Assembly: GCA_037783415.1 (NCBI GenBank)
Contig: JAZGTN010000051.1
Coordinates: forward strand, 620,001 to 684,000
DNA: 64,000 nt
Direction of reading: 5' to 3'
Origin: Leptasterias polaris
Lineage: Eukaryota > Echinodermata > Asteroidea > Forcipulatida > Asteriidae
Shown here: positions 45,764 to 54,995 of the stretch, in pieces
Layout of the letters: each line of letters opens with the position of its first letter
How positions within the stretch are numbered: position 1 is the stretch's first letter
Notes under the pieces: model-generated
Database searches by the model: none
What the model was told of the DNA's origin: nothing
Seen by the model: the letters and a program-made list of their open reading frames with translations, nothing else
Made by a program: the position numbers and the translations under genes

Positions 45764-45882
45764 GTCTACTGCCATACTACGCTGAAAACACCGGTTCTCG
45801 TCTGATCACCGAAGTTAAGCATCGTCGGGCCAGGTCAGTACTTGGATGGGAGACCTCCTGGGAATGCCGGGTGCTGTAGACG
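45764..45882 (+). rRNA. 5S rRNA copy 39
   Basis: GGGCCAGG, GGATGGG, AATGCCGGG. Confidence 0.94.
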
Positions 45883-45960
45883 TCTTTTGTATTTTTCCTC
45901 GACATACGGAGGTTAGATCTAAACTGGAAACTGAAGCCCCTATATTAAAGTCAGCAACGT

Positions 45961-46078
45961 GTCTACTGCCATACTACGCTGAAAACACCGGTTCTCGTCT
46001 GATCACCGAAGTTAAGCATCGTCGGCCCGGTCAGTACTTGGACGGGAGACCTCCTGGGAATACCGGGTGCTGTAGACA
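45961..46078 (+). rRNA. 5S rRNA copy 40
   Basis: One-base deletion CGGCCC. Confidence 0.91.
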
Positions 46079-46159
46079 TCTTTTTGTATTTTTCCTCAAA
46101 ATACGGAAGTTAGATATCTAAACTGGAAACTGAAACCCCTAAATTAAAGTCAGCAACGT

Positions 46160-46278
46160 GTCTACTGCCATACTACGCTGAAAACACCGGTTCTCGTCTG
46201 ATCACCGAAGTTAAGCATCGTCGGGCCCGGTCAGTACTTGGACGGGAGACCTCCTGGGAATACCGGGTGCTGTAGACA
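46160..46278 (+). rRNA. 5S rRNA copy 41
   Basis: Exact consensus. Confidence 0.96.
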
Positions 46279-46401
46279 TCTTTTTGTATTTTTCCTCAAC
46301 ATACGGAGGTTAGAAACAATCTAAACTGAAGCCCCTATATTAAAGTCAACGAAGCCCCTATATTAAAGTCAACGAAGCCCCTATATTAAAATCAGCAACG
46401 T

Positions 46402-46520
46402 GTCTACTGCCATACTACGCTGAAAACACCGGTTCTCGTCTGATCACCGAAGTTAAGCATCGTCGGGCCCGGTCAGTACTTGGACGGGAGACCTCCTGGG
46501 AATACCGGGTGCTGTAGACA
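46402..46520 (+). rRNA. 5S rRNA copy 42
   Basis: Exact consensus; triplicated upstream box. Confidence 0.96.
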
Positions 46521-46643
46521 TCTTTTTGTATTTTTCCTCAACATACGGAGGTTAGAAACAATCTAAACTGAAGCCCCTATATTAAAGTCAACGAAGCCCC
46601 TATATTAAAGTCAACGAAGCCCCTATATTAAAATCAGCAACGT

Positions 46644-46762
46644 GTCTACTGCCATACTACGCTGAAAACACCGGTTCTCGTCTGATCACCGAAGTTAAGC
46701 ATCGTCGGGCCCGGTCAGTACTTGGACGGGAGACCTCCAGGGAATACCGGGTGCTGTAGACA
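46644..46762 (+). rRNA. 5S rRNA copy 43
   Basis: CTCCAGGG; triplicated box. Confidence 0.95.
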
Positions 46763-46885
46763 TCTTTTTGTATTTTTCCTCAACATACGGAGGTTAGAAA
46801 CAATCTAAACTGAAGCCCCTATATTAAAGTCAACGAAGCCCCTATATTAAAGTCAACGAAGCCCCTATATTAAAATCAGCAACGT

Positions 46886-47004
46886 GTCTACTGCCATACT
46901 ACGCTGAAAACACCGGTTCTCGTCTGATCACCGAAGTTAAGCATCGTCGGGCCCGGTCAGTACTTGGACGGGAGACCTCCAGGGAATACCGGGTGCTGTT
47001 GACA
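46886..47004 (+). rRNA. 5S rRNA copy 44
   Basis: CTCCAGGG and 3' GTTGAC; triplicated box. Confidence 0.93.
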
Positions 47005-47081
47005 TCTTTTCGTATTTTTCCTCAACATACGGAGGTTAGAAACAATCTAAACTGAAGCCCCTAAATTAAAGTTAGCAACGT

Positions 47082-47200
47082 GTCTACTGCCATACTATGC
47101 TGAAAACACCGGTTCTCGTCTGATCACCGAAGTTAAGCATCGTCGGGCCCGGTCAGTACTTGGACGGGAGACCTCCTGGGAATACCGGGTGCTGTATACA
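47082..47200 (+). rRNA. 5S rRNA copy 45
   Basis: CTATGCTG and 3' GTATAC. Confidence 0.93.
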
Positions 47201-47280
47201 TATTTTGTATTTTTCCTCAAAATACGGAAGTTTGATATCTAAACTGGAAACTGAAACCCCTAAATTAAAGTCAGCAACGT

Positions 47281-47399
47281 GTCTACTGCCATACTACGCT
47301 GAAAACACCGGTTCTCGTCTGATCACCGAAGTTAAGCATCGTTGGGCCTGGTCAGTACTTGGACGGGAGACCTCCTGGGAATACCGGGTGCTGTAGACA
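47281..47399 (+). rRNA. 5S rRNA copy 46
   Basis: CGTTGGGCCTGG. Confidence 0.95.
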
Positions 47400-47476
47400 T
47401 CTTTTTGTATTTTTCCTCAACATACGGAGGTTAGAAACAATCTAAACTGAAGCCCCTAAATTAAAGTTAGCAACGT

Positions 47477-47595
47477 GTCTACTGACATACTACGCTGAAA
47501 ACACCGGTTCTCGTCTGGTGACCGAAGTTAAGCATCGTCGGGCCCGGTCATTACTTGGACGGGAGACCTCATGGGAATACCGGGTGCTGTAGACA
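47477..47595 (+). rRNA. 5S rRNA copy 47
   Basis: Four-change class (CTGGTGACCG, GTCATTAC, CTCATGGG); the 4216-bp match to the first block ends here. Confidence 0.9.
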
Positions 47596-47673
47596 TCTTT
47601 TGTATTTTTCCTCGACATACGGAGGTTAGATCAAAACTGGAAACTGAAGCCCCTATATTAAAGTCAGCAAAGT

Positions 47674-47792
47674 GTCTACTGCCATACTATGCTGAAAACA
47701 CCGGTTCTCGTCTGATCACCGAAGTTAAGCATCGTCGGGCCCGGTCATTACTTGGACGGGAGACCTCATGGGAATACCGGGTGCTGTAGACA
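47674..47792 (+). rRNA. 5S rRNA copy 48
   Basis: CTATGCTG with GTCATTAC and CTCATGGG: a mosaic of copy-35-like 5' and copy-47-like 3' halves, at a block junction. Confidence 0.92.
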
Positions 47793-47870
47793 TCTTTTGT
47801 ATTTTTCCTCGACATACGGAGGTTAGATCAAAACTGGAAACTGAAGCCCCTATATTAAAGTCAACAAAGT

Positions 47871-47989
47871 GTTTACTGCCATACTACGCTGAAAACACCG
47901 GTTCTCGTCTGATCACCGAAGTTAAGCATCGTCGGGCCCGGTCAGTACTTGGACGGGAGACCTCCTGGGAATGCCGGGTGCTGTAGACG
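47871..47989 (+). rRNA. 5S rRNA copy 49
   Basis: 5' GTTTAC, AATGCCGGG; first gene of the third block. Confidence 0.93.
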
Positions 47990-48067
47990 TCTTTTGTATT
48001 TTTCCTCGACATACGGAGGTTAGATCTAAACTGGAAACTGAAGCCCCTATATTAAAGTCAGCAACGT

Positions 48068-48185
48068 GTCTACTGCCATACTACGCTGAAAACACCCGTT
48101 CTCGTCTGATCACCGAAGTTAAGCATCGTCGGCCCGGTCAGTACTTGGACGGGAGACCTCCTGGGAATACCGGGTGCTGTAGACA
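48068..48185 (+). rRNA. 5S rRNA copy 50
   Basis: One-base deletion CGGCCC, ACACCCGTTC. Confidence 0.9.
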
Positions 48186-48262
48186 TCTTTTTGTATTTTT
48201 CCTCAACATACGGAGGTTAGAAACAATCTAAACTGAAGCCCCTAAATTAAAGTTAGCAACGT

Positions 48263-48381
48263 GTCTACTGCCATACTATGCTGAAAACACCGGTTCTCGT
48301 CTGATATCCGAAGTTAAGCATCGTCGGGCCCGGTCAGTACTTGGACGGGAGACCTCCTGGGAATACCGGTTGCTGTAGACA
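48263..48381 (+). rRNA. 5S rRNA copy 51
   Basis: CTATGCTG, GATATCCGAAG, CCGGTTGCTG. Confidence 0.92.
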
Positions 48382-48461
48382 TATTTTGTATTTTTCCTCA
48401 AAATACGGAAGTTAGATATCTAAACTGGAAACTGAAACCCCTAAATTAAAGTCAGCAACGT

Positions 48462-48580
48462 GTCTACTGCCATACTACGCTGAAAACACCGGTTCTCGTC
48501 TGATCACCGAAGTTAAGCATCGTCGGGCCAGGTCAGTACTTGGATGGGAGACCTCCTGGGAATGCCGGGTGCTGTAGACG
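48462..48580 (+). rRNA. 5S rRNA copy 52
   Basis: GGGCCAGG, GGATGGG, AATGCCGGG. Confidence 0.94.
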
Positions 48581-48658
48581 TCTTTTGTATTTTTCCTCGA
48601 CATACGGAGGTTAGATCTAAACTGGAAACTGAAGCCCCTATATTAAAGTCAGCAACGT

Positions 48659-48776
48659 GTCTACTGCCATACTACGCTGAAAACACCGGTTCTCGTCTGA
48701 TCACCGAAGTTAAGCATCGTCGGCCCGGTCAGTACTTGGACGGGAGACCTCCTGGGAATACCGGGTGCTGTAGACA
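48659..48776 (+). rRNA. 5S rRNA copy 53
   Basis: One-base deletion CGGCCC. Confidence 0.91.
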
Positions 48777-48857
48777 TCTTTTTGTATTTTTCCTCAAAAT
48801 ACGGAAGTTAGATATCTAAACTGGAAACTGAAACCCCTAAATTAAAGTCAGCAACGT

Positions 48858-48976
48858 GTCTACTGCCATACTACGCTGAAAACACCGGTTCTCGTCTGAT
48901 CACCGAAGTTAAGCATCGTCGGGCCCGGTCAGTACTTGGACGGGAGACCTCCTGGGAATACCGGGTGCTGTAGACA
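48858..48976 (+). rRNA. 5S rRNA copy 54
   Basis: Exact consensus. Confidence 0.96.
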
Positions 48977-49099
48977 TCTTTTTGTATTTTTCCTCAACAT
49001 ACGGAGGTTAGAAACAATCTAAACTGAAGCCCCTATATTAAAGTCAACGAAGCCCCTATATTAAAGTCAACGAAGCCCCTATATTAAAATCAGCAACGT

Positions 49100-49218
49100 G
49101 TCTACTGCCATACTACGCTGAAAACACCGGTTCTCGTCTGATCACCGAAGTTAAGCATCGTCGGGCCCGGTCAGTACTTGGACGGGAGACCTCCTGGGAA
49201 TACCGGGTGCTGTAGACA
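49100..49218 (+). rRNA. 5S rRNA copy 55
   Basis: Exact consensus; triplicated upstream box. Confidence 0.96.
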
Positions 49219-49341
49219 TCTTTTTGTATTTTTCCTCAACATACGGAGGTTAGAAACAATCTAAACTGAAGCCCCTATATTAAAGTCAACGAAGCCCCTA
49301 TATTAAAGTCAACGAAGCCCCTATATTAAAATCAGCAACGT

Positions 49342-49460
49342 GTCTACTGCCATACTACGCTGAAAACACCGGTTCTCGTCTGATCACCGAAGTTAAGCAT
49401 CGTCGGGCCCGGTCAGTACTTGGACGGGAGACCTCCAGGGAATACCGGGTGCTGTAGACA
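49342..49460 (+). rRNA. 5S rRNA copy 56
   Basis: CTCCAGGG; triplicated box. Confidence 0.95.
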
Positions 49461-49583
49461 TCTTTTTGTATTTTTCCTCAACATACGGAGGTTAGAAACA
49501 ATCTAAACTGAAGCCCCTATATTAAAGTCAACGAAGCCCCTATATTAAAGTCAACGAAGCCCCTATATTAAAATCAGCAACGT

Positions 49584-49702
49584 GTCTACTGCCATACTAC
49601 GCTGAAAACACCGGTTCTCGTCTGATCACCGAAGTTAAGCATCGTCGGGCCCGGTCAGTACTTGGACGGGAGACCTCCAGGGAATACCGGGTGCTGTTGA
49701 CA
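49584..49702 (+). rRNA. 5S rRNA copy 57
   Basis: CTCCAGGG and 3' GTTGAC; triplicated box. Confidence 0.93.
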
Positions 49703-49779
49703 TCTTTTCGTATTTTTCCTCAACATACGGAGGTTAGAAACAATCTAAACTGAAGCCCCTAAATTAAAGTTAGCAACGT

Positions 49780-49898
49780 GTCTACTGCCATACTATGCTG
49801 AAAACACCGGTTCTCGTCTGATCACCGAAGTTAAGCATCGTCGGGCCCGGTCAGTACTTGGACGGGAGACCTCCTGGGAATACCGGGTGCTGTATACA
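49780..49898 (+). rRNA. 5S rRNA copy 58
   Basis: CTATGCTG and 3' GTATAC. Confidence 0.93.
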
Positions 49899-49978
49899 TA
49901 TTTTGTATTTTTCCTCAAAATACGGAAGTTTGATATCTAAACTGGAAACTGAAACCCCTAAATTAAAGTCAGCAACGT

Positions 49979-50097
49979 GTCTACTGCCATACTACGCTGA
50001 AAACACCGGTTCTCGTCTGATCACCGAAGTTAAGCATCGTTGGGCCTGGTCAGTACTTGGACGGGAGACCTCCTGGGAATACCGGGTGCTGTAGACA
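49979..50097 (+). rRNA. 5S rRNA copy 59
   Basis: CGTTGGGCCTGG. Confidence 0.95.
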
Positions 50098-50174
50098 TCT
50101 TTTTGTATTTTTCCTCAACATACGGAGGTTAGAAACAATCTAAACTGAAGCCCCTAAATTAAAGTTAGCAACGT

Positions 50175-50293
50175 GTCTACTGACATACTACGCTGAAAAC
50201 ACCGGTTCTCGTCTGGTGACCGAAGTTAAGCATCGTCGGGCCCGGTCATTACTTGGACGGGAGACCTCATGGGAATACCGGGTGCTGTAGACA
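50175..50293 (+). rRNA. 5S rRNA copy 60
   Basis: Four-change class as copies 27 and 47. Confidence 0.9.
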
Positions 50294-50372
50294 TCTTTTT
50301 GTATTTTTCCTCAACATACGGAGGTTAGATCTAAACTGGAAACTGAAGCCCCTATATTAAAGTCAGCAACGT

Positions 50373-50491
50373 GTCTACTGCCATACTACGCTGAAAACAC
50401 CAGTTCTCGTCTGATCACCGAAGTTAAGCATCGTCGGGCCCGGTCATTACTTGGACGGGAGACCTCCAGGGAATACCGGGTGCTGTAGACA
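50373..50491 (+). rRNA. 5S rRNA copy 61
   Basis: ACCAGTTC, GTCATTAC, CTCCAGGG; differs from copy 28 at CTACGCTG. Confidence 0.92.
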
Positions 50492-50614
50492 TCTTTTTGT
50501 ATTTTTCCTCAACATACGGAGGTTAGAAACAATCTAAACTGAAGCCCCTATATTAAAGTCAACGAAGCCCCTATATTAAAGTCAACGAAGCCCCTATATT
50601 AAAATCAGCAACGT

Positions 50615-50733
50615 GTCTACTGCCATACTACGCTGAAAACACCGGTTCTCGTCTGATCACCGAAGTTAAGCATCGTCGGGCCCGGTCAGTACTTGGACGG
50701 GAGACCTCCAGGGAATACCGGGTGCTGTAGACA
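50615..50733 (+). rRNA. 5S rRNA copy 62
   Basis: CTCCAGGG; triplicated upstream box. Confidence 0.95.
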
Positions 50734-50856
50734 TCTTTTTGTATTTTTCCTCAACATACGGAGGTTAGAAACAATCTAAACTGAAGCCCCTATATTAAAG
50801 TCAACGAAGCCCCTATATTAAAGTCAACGAAGCCCCTATATTAAAATCAGCAACGT

Positions 50857-50975
50857 GTCTACTGCCATACTACGCTGAAAACACCGGTTCTCGTCTGATC
50901 ACCGAAGTTAAGCATCGTCGGGCCCGGTCAGTACTTGGACGGGAGACCTCCAGGGAATACCGGGTGCTGTAGACA
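50857..50975 (+). rRNA. 5S rRNA copy 63
   Basis: CTCCAGGG; triplicated box. Confidence 0.95.
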
Positions 50976-51098
50976 TCTTTTTGTATTTTTCCTCAACATA
51001 CGGAGGTTAGAAACAATCTAAACTGAAGCCCCTATATTAAAGTCAACGAAGCCCCTATATTAAAGTCAACGAAGCCCCTATATTAAAATCAGCAACGT

Positions 51099-51217
51099 GT
51101 CTACTGCCATACTATGCTGAAAACACCGGTTCTCGTCTGATCACCGAAGTTAAGCATCGTCGGGCCCGGTCAGTACTTGGACGGGAGACCTCCTGGGAAT
51201 ACCGGGTGCTGTATACA
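51099..51217 (+). rRNA. 5S rRNA copy 64
   Basis: CTATGCTG and 3' GTATAC; triplicated box. Confidence 0.93.
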
Positions 51218-51295
51218 TATTTTGTATTTTTCCTCGACATACGGAGGTTAGATCTAAACTGGAAACTGAAGCCCCTATATTAAAGTCAGCAACGT

Positions 51296-51414
51296 GTCTA
51301 CTGCCATACTACGCTGAAAACACCAGTTCTCGTCTGATCACCGAAGTTAAGCATCGTCGGGCCCGGTCATTACTTGGACGGGAGACCTCCAGGGAATACC
51401 GGGTGCTGTAGACA
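51296..51414 (+). rRNA. 5S rRNA copy 65 (last)
   Basis: ACCAGTTC, GTCATTAC, CTCCAGGG. The terminator T-run is kept but the spacer stops at about 51425. Confidence 0.93.
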
Positions 51415-51425
51415 TCTTTTTGTAT

Positions 51426-53596
51426 TATTGGAGCATGCCATTTTGAACAGGGGGATGTGTCGTGTAGTGTAGTAGGATTATTTGACTACAGTTCACTCTT
51501 CTGCATGCTTTATGCAAGTACAATTTCACATCAGAGCAATAGCTGCAGTTCATACAAAATTTAATTCAGTTTGTTACAATTTTTTCCTTTTTTTCTTTTA
51601 CAATTATTTGCAAAGTTTAAGGAATGTTTGACAGCTTCTTGTGAATGGAATCACCCATATTTAGGCTTTACAGAAGAACGCACAGTCGGCATACTACCCT
51701 GCAGTATAGACTTGACATACATGTACATGTACATGCTGTAACAAATTCATACCGCTGGTCGGCGTTTTGGAGTATCCTGATCGTGTTTAGATGCGTTCAT
51801 ATATCTTCCAAGCATGCGTCCAACCAATTAAAGTATTTTGTGTTAACCTATTGTTTTACAGTTACTCAGCTACCATAGAACACAATTAAAAGATATACAT
51901 GCACATTACACATGTCAATAACTGGGGGATGTTTATGTTTATGTTAATTTGTTCGATGTTACTTGGTCAATATCATTATGATCAAGTAATCATTTCATGT
52001 GCCCCCCCCCCCCCTTCCGAAGTTTTTAACGAAGTAAAGCTGCAACATGAAATTTGTAAAACGTAAAAAGAAGAGGAGAATAAAAAATGTTAAAGGGTTG
52101 TTGCAATGGAATTGAAATGCCACTGTTAATTTGAACCACATTACTAACTATAAAAACATTATTTCAGGGTAAAATGAATAACGGGAAACCAATATGTTAT
52201 TGCTAGGGACGGTGACGATTAAGCATATTATGTGCTCATTCGGCTTCACACACAGGAGTGAGATTTGAGGAAGATTGAACATTCTTGAAATATTTAGAGA
52301 CATTTGATTTGTATGCCGTTGCCGGACAATTTGTATAAAATATGCATTTTCCCCAAAAATGTTCAGTTCAAAATGCCAAAATAGAGATATTTAAATTAAG
52401 AAAATAGTGTTTTAATTTTTTTTTCAATAATGATCAAAAGAATGTATGGACAAACAACCTTGAGACTAACAGCACTGATTTAGCCATTGGCATAAGGGGT
52501 TCCCTATGATACCTGAAAATACAAAAAGGCAGAAAACTCTATGACCTCCTGCCTTTTCATCATGAACCTCGCTCATCCATAACTTTGGAAAAAGTTACAA
52601 ACAAATCTCTGGAGTTTAGACTGGGTGAATGTTGTCTAATATTCCAGTAATAACGTAAGACTTATTTATTTTGCTTCTAATTAGGAAGCTTGACTGTTGA
52701 TTGGAGCATATCGGAGCGTTAGGCCTATGCCAGTATGTGTTAACGTTGATCAGTCATCAAAACCAATTTCACGAGTCCCCCCCCAAAAAAAACAAACAAA
52801 CAAACAAACAACCCAACAAACAAACAAACAAACAAAAACAGACAGTCAATCTCAAACCGAGCTGAACTTCCATGCTCTTGTGTATACACACTAAAATATA
52901 ACACGCATGCGAGGAATATTGACCCCTCCTCCATAATTATGTTGACTCTATAATTATGACAATGAGGATTAATTTTCAAGTTTCAATTTTCCGCATCAAT
53001 CATGATCTCTGGCTGATAAAGTTTTTATACTAGGCCTTGTTCTTTGGTGACTTTTTTTCTTTTCAAGTGGATTAAAATTATCGCCTGAAATCCATATTAA
53101 AAGAGTTTTTATGTCAGCTATTTCAACCTCCATGCTAACCATGGAGGAAGGAAAAGAAACTAAGGAAGGTGACCTATTGTTTCGTGCATTCACCTTAATT
53201 CAAGTGGCAACATTCGGCTGCAGCAGCATGCAGACAGACAAGCAATGTCAACAATACTATAAAATGTACATCAAAATGATATAGTTACCGCACGTCTTTA
53301 TATTATGCTCCCACATGCCGAACATTCAGCTAACATTGTACACTCATTCATGTTTGTCTTTATTCGAAACCCTGACATCTGACTGCGAGATAGGCCGCCC
53401 CTAGCTGCTACGTTTGGGCGGGTTGAACTATGGTTGAACAGTCATCAAAACCCATATTCCCGCGTTCCGATCCCGCGCGCGCCAAAAAAAAGGGTAGTAG
53501 GCCTATATCCACCGACACTGCAGATTCTGAATCAGTGGATCCGGACACTAGCTAGCACTACAGCTTCTGGTAACTTCAAGATTTATCAGCCAAGAA
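51426..53596. other. gene-free interval
   Basis: No supported gene. It includes a poly-C tract (about 52002-52014) and a (CAAA)n simple repeat at about 52789-52837. Confidence 0.4.
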
Positions 53597-53758
53597 ATGG
53601 GTGAAGAAACTATTGTACAATCCCGTCCAACAAAAAATAAAACCCACTATACAGATGTCCAGTTTCCGACATTAACAGTTGGCACCACACGTGAAGATAA
53701 TCCATTAGGTATTTTGATACCTACATGTACGTGTATACTAGCTATCATTGCCCGATAG
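53597..53758 (+). CDS. small open frame, possible first exon (unrecognised)
   Basis: The ATG at 53597 opens 53 codons. The product starts MGEETIVQSRPTKNKTHYTD and continues VQFPTLTVGTTREDNP. It then reads into a hydrophobic stretch after a possible splice donor (TTAG|GTATTTTG at about 53710). The THYTDVQF sequence resembles a short tyrosine-based tail such as those at the N-terminus of type II membrane lectins, but that is only a motif-level likeness. I found no following exon, and it may be chance. Confidence 0.2.
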   Translation: MGEETIVQSRPTKNKTHYTDVQFPTLTVGTTREDNPLGILIPTCTCILAIIAR

Positions 53759-54595
53759 TGTCTTAGCAACTCTCTGACATTGCCAAAACCACAATCCATG
53801 CAGGGCTAGATTACGTAATTTCAGTTACTGCATTGGGTCCATGCAGTATGCGCGTGCGACGATCCGTAGGGACCCACTGTACATACTGTACATACTGTAC
53901 ATGTAACTGTACACGTATAGTATACCATTTAGAACCCGGCTAGTGTGGCATCTAACGGACCTCAACAAAAGCTTTATACAATCTATTCTTAGGGCTTATA
54001 TTAGAAGTAACCTCTACGTGTAAATGTTCTGTGTGTTAAGTATACCGTAGAACAGCCTGTCCAGAAATGCAAAAGTGATCACTTTATAATTTACTTTTCA
54101 TTTCATCTTCATGATATATACATATAAATATTTTTTCAAAGACAATGTAGAAGCGCATTCCAGCGTTACAAAACAACTTTTAAACTGACACGTCCCTTAT
54201 CTCTTGTAAACATTGTAAATAGTATCCAGAATGTCCCTACCAGGCAAAACACTGAACATTTACATGGTCTATATGAGATTTTATTTTTACATTGTGCTGT
54301 ACGGAAAGTACTTTAAAAATGTGAACCTTGTAAACCAACTGATTGAAAATGTTACGTCTTTCAGTGAAAAACTAAAATCCATCAGTTTACACGACAATTA
54401 TTGAAGGTCCACCAATGTCCAGTAGGCATAGCAATTCGCTCTGACCATAGAGCAAGATACCAAAACCACTACTGCCAGTTACATAACTTTAGATGATGAC
54501 TGACTCCTTGGAGTACTAGGCGAGTATGCTCTGAATGTCAGCTTTAAAAAACGGTGTATAATTAGTGTCATAGTTTTATTTAATATACCGGTACA
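53759..54595. other. gene-free interval
   Basis: No supported gene. A short palindromic GTACATACTGTACATACTGT tract lies at about 53880-53900. Confidence 0.4.
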
Positions 54596-54597
54596 TG

Positions 54598-54995
54598 CCC
54601 AGTGGGCAAAATACGTTGAATTAACGTTGAAGCAACGTCATATGCCGACGTTGGAGTAACGTTGAATGATGATTGTATTTGCAAATTGAATTAACGTAGA
54701 AGTACTGACGTAGATACAACGTTAAACTCACTACGTTGTTTCAATGTCGGCATGTATACGTTGTTTTAACGTCAAATTTCTACGTTGAAATAATGTTGAA
54801 TAATGATTGAATTTGCAAATTGAAATAACGTTGAAATGCTGACGTAGATACAACGTTAAACTCACTACGTTGTTTCAATGTCGGCATGTATACGTTGTTT
54901 TTACGTCAAATTTCTACGTTGAAATAATGTTGAATAATCTGTAATTATGTTGGCTCAACATTGCCCCAACGTTGGTTCAACGTTGGGCCAACGTA
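54598..54995. repeat. left subterminal AACGTTG-rich block
   Basis: Two ~120-bp units with TACGTTGAAATAATGTTGAA and GACGTAGATACAACGTTAAA words. Many are self-complementary. Confidence 0.75.

Larger units (their letters stand above)
44486..47595 (+). repeat. 5S higher-order block (second copy)
   Basis: Genes 33-47 repeat genes 13-27 at 4216 bp. Genes 36-47 are again repeated as 49-60 at 2698 bp. Confidence 0.85.
47838..51324 (+). repeat. 5S higher-order block (third copy)
   Basis: Genes 49-64 carry the variant series of the earlier blocks, including the unusual GTTGAC end of gene 57, as in genes 24 and 44. Confidence 0.85.
37962..51425 (+). repeat. 5S rDNA tandem array, 65 genes
   Basis: Each unit has a 119-nt 5S gene and a 76-80 bp spacer (about 123 bp in 15 units). 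Downstream of every gene a T-rich stretch (CTTTTTGTATTTTTCC) gives an RNA polymerase III terminator. Upstream, a TATATTAAAG or AAATTAAAG box lies about 14-24 bp before the start, a TATA-like element. Internal control regions (A-box AAGCATCGTCGG, then GTCAGTACTTGG and the C-box GGGAGACCTCCTGGGAATAC) are kept. The first spacer begins after unique sequence at 37961. The last ends at CTTTTTGTATT, where unrelated DNA takes over. All genes face the same way. Confidence 0.97.

Noticed and set aside
38081..50094. Many near-identical 60-90 codon open frames across 38-50 kb
   Set aside because: They run through the 5S genes and spacers in the same register and are by-products of the tandem repeat, not proteins.
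37962..51425. CRISPR array
   Set aside because: Regular spacing is present, but the repeated part is a 119-nt 5S gene and the spacers are conserved too. The context is eukaryotic.
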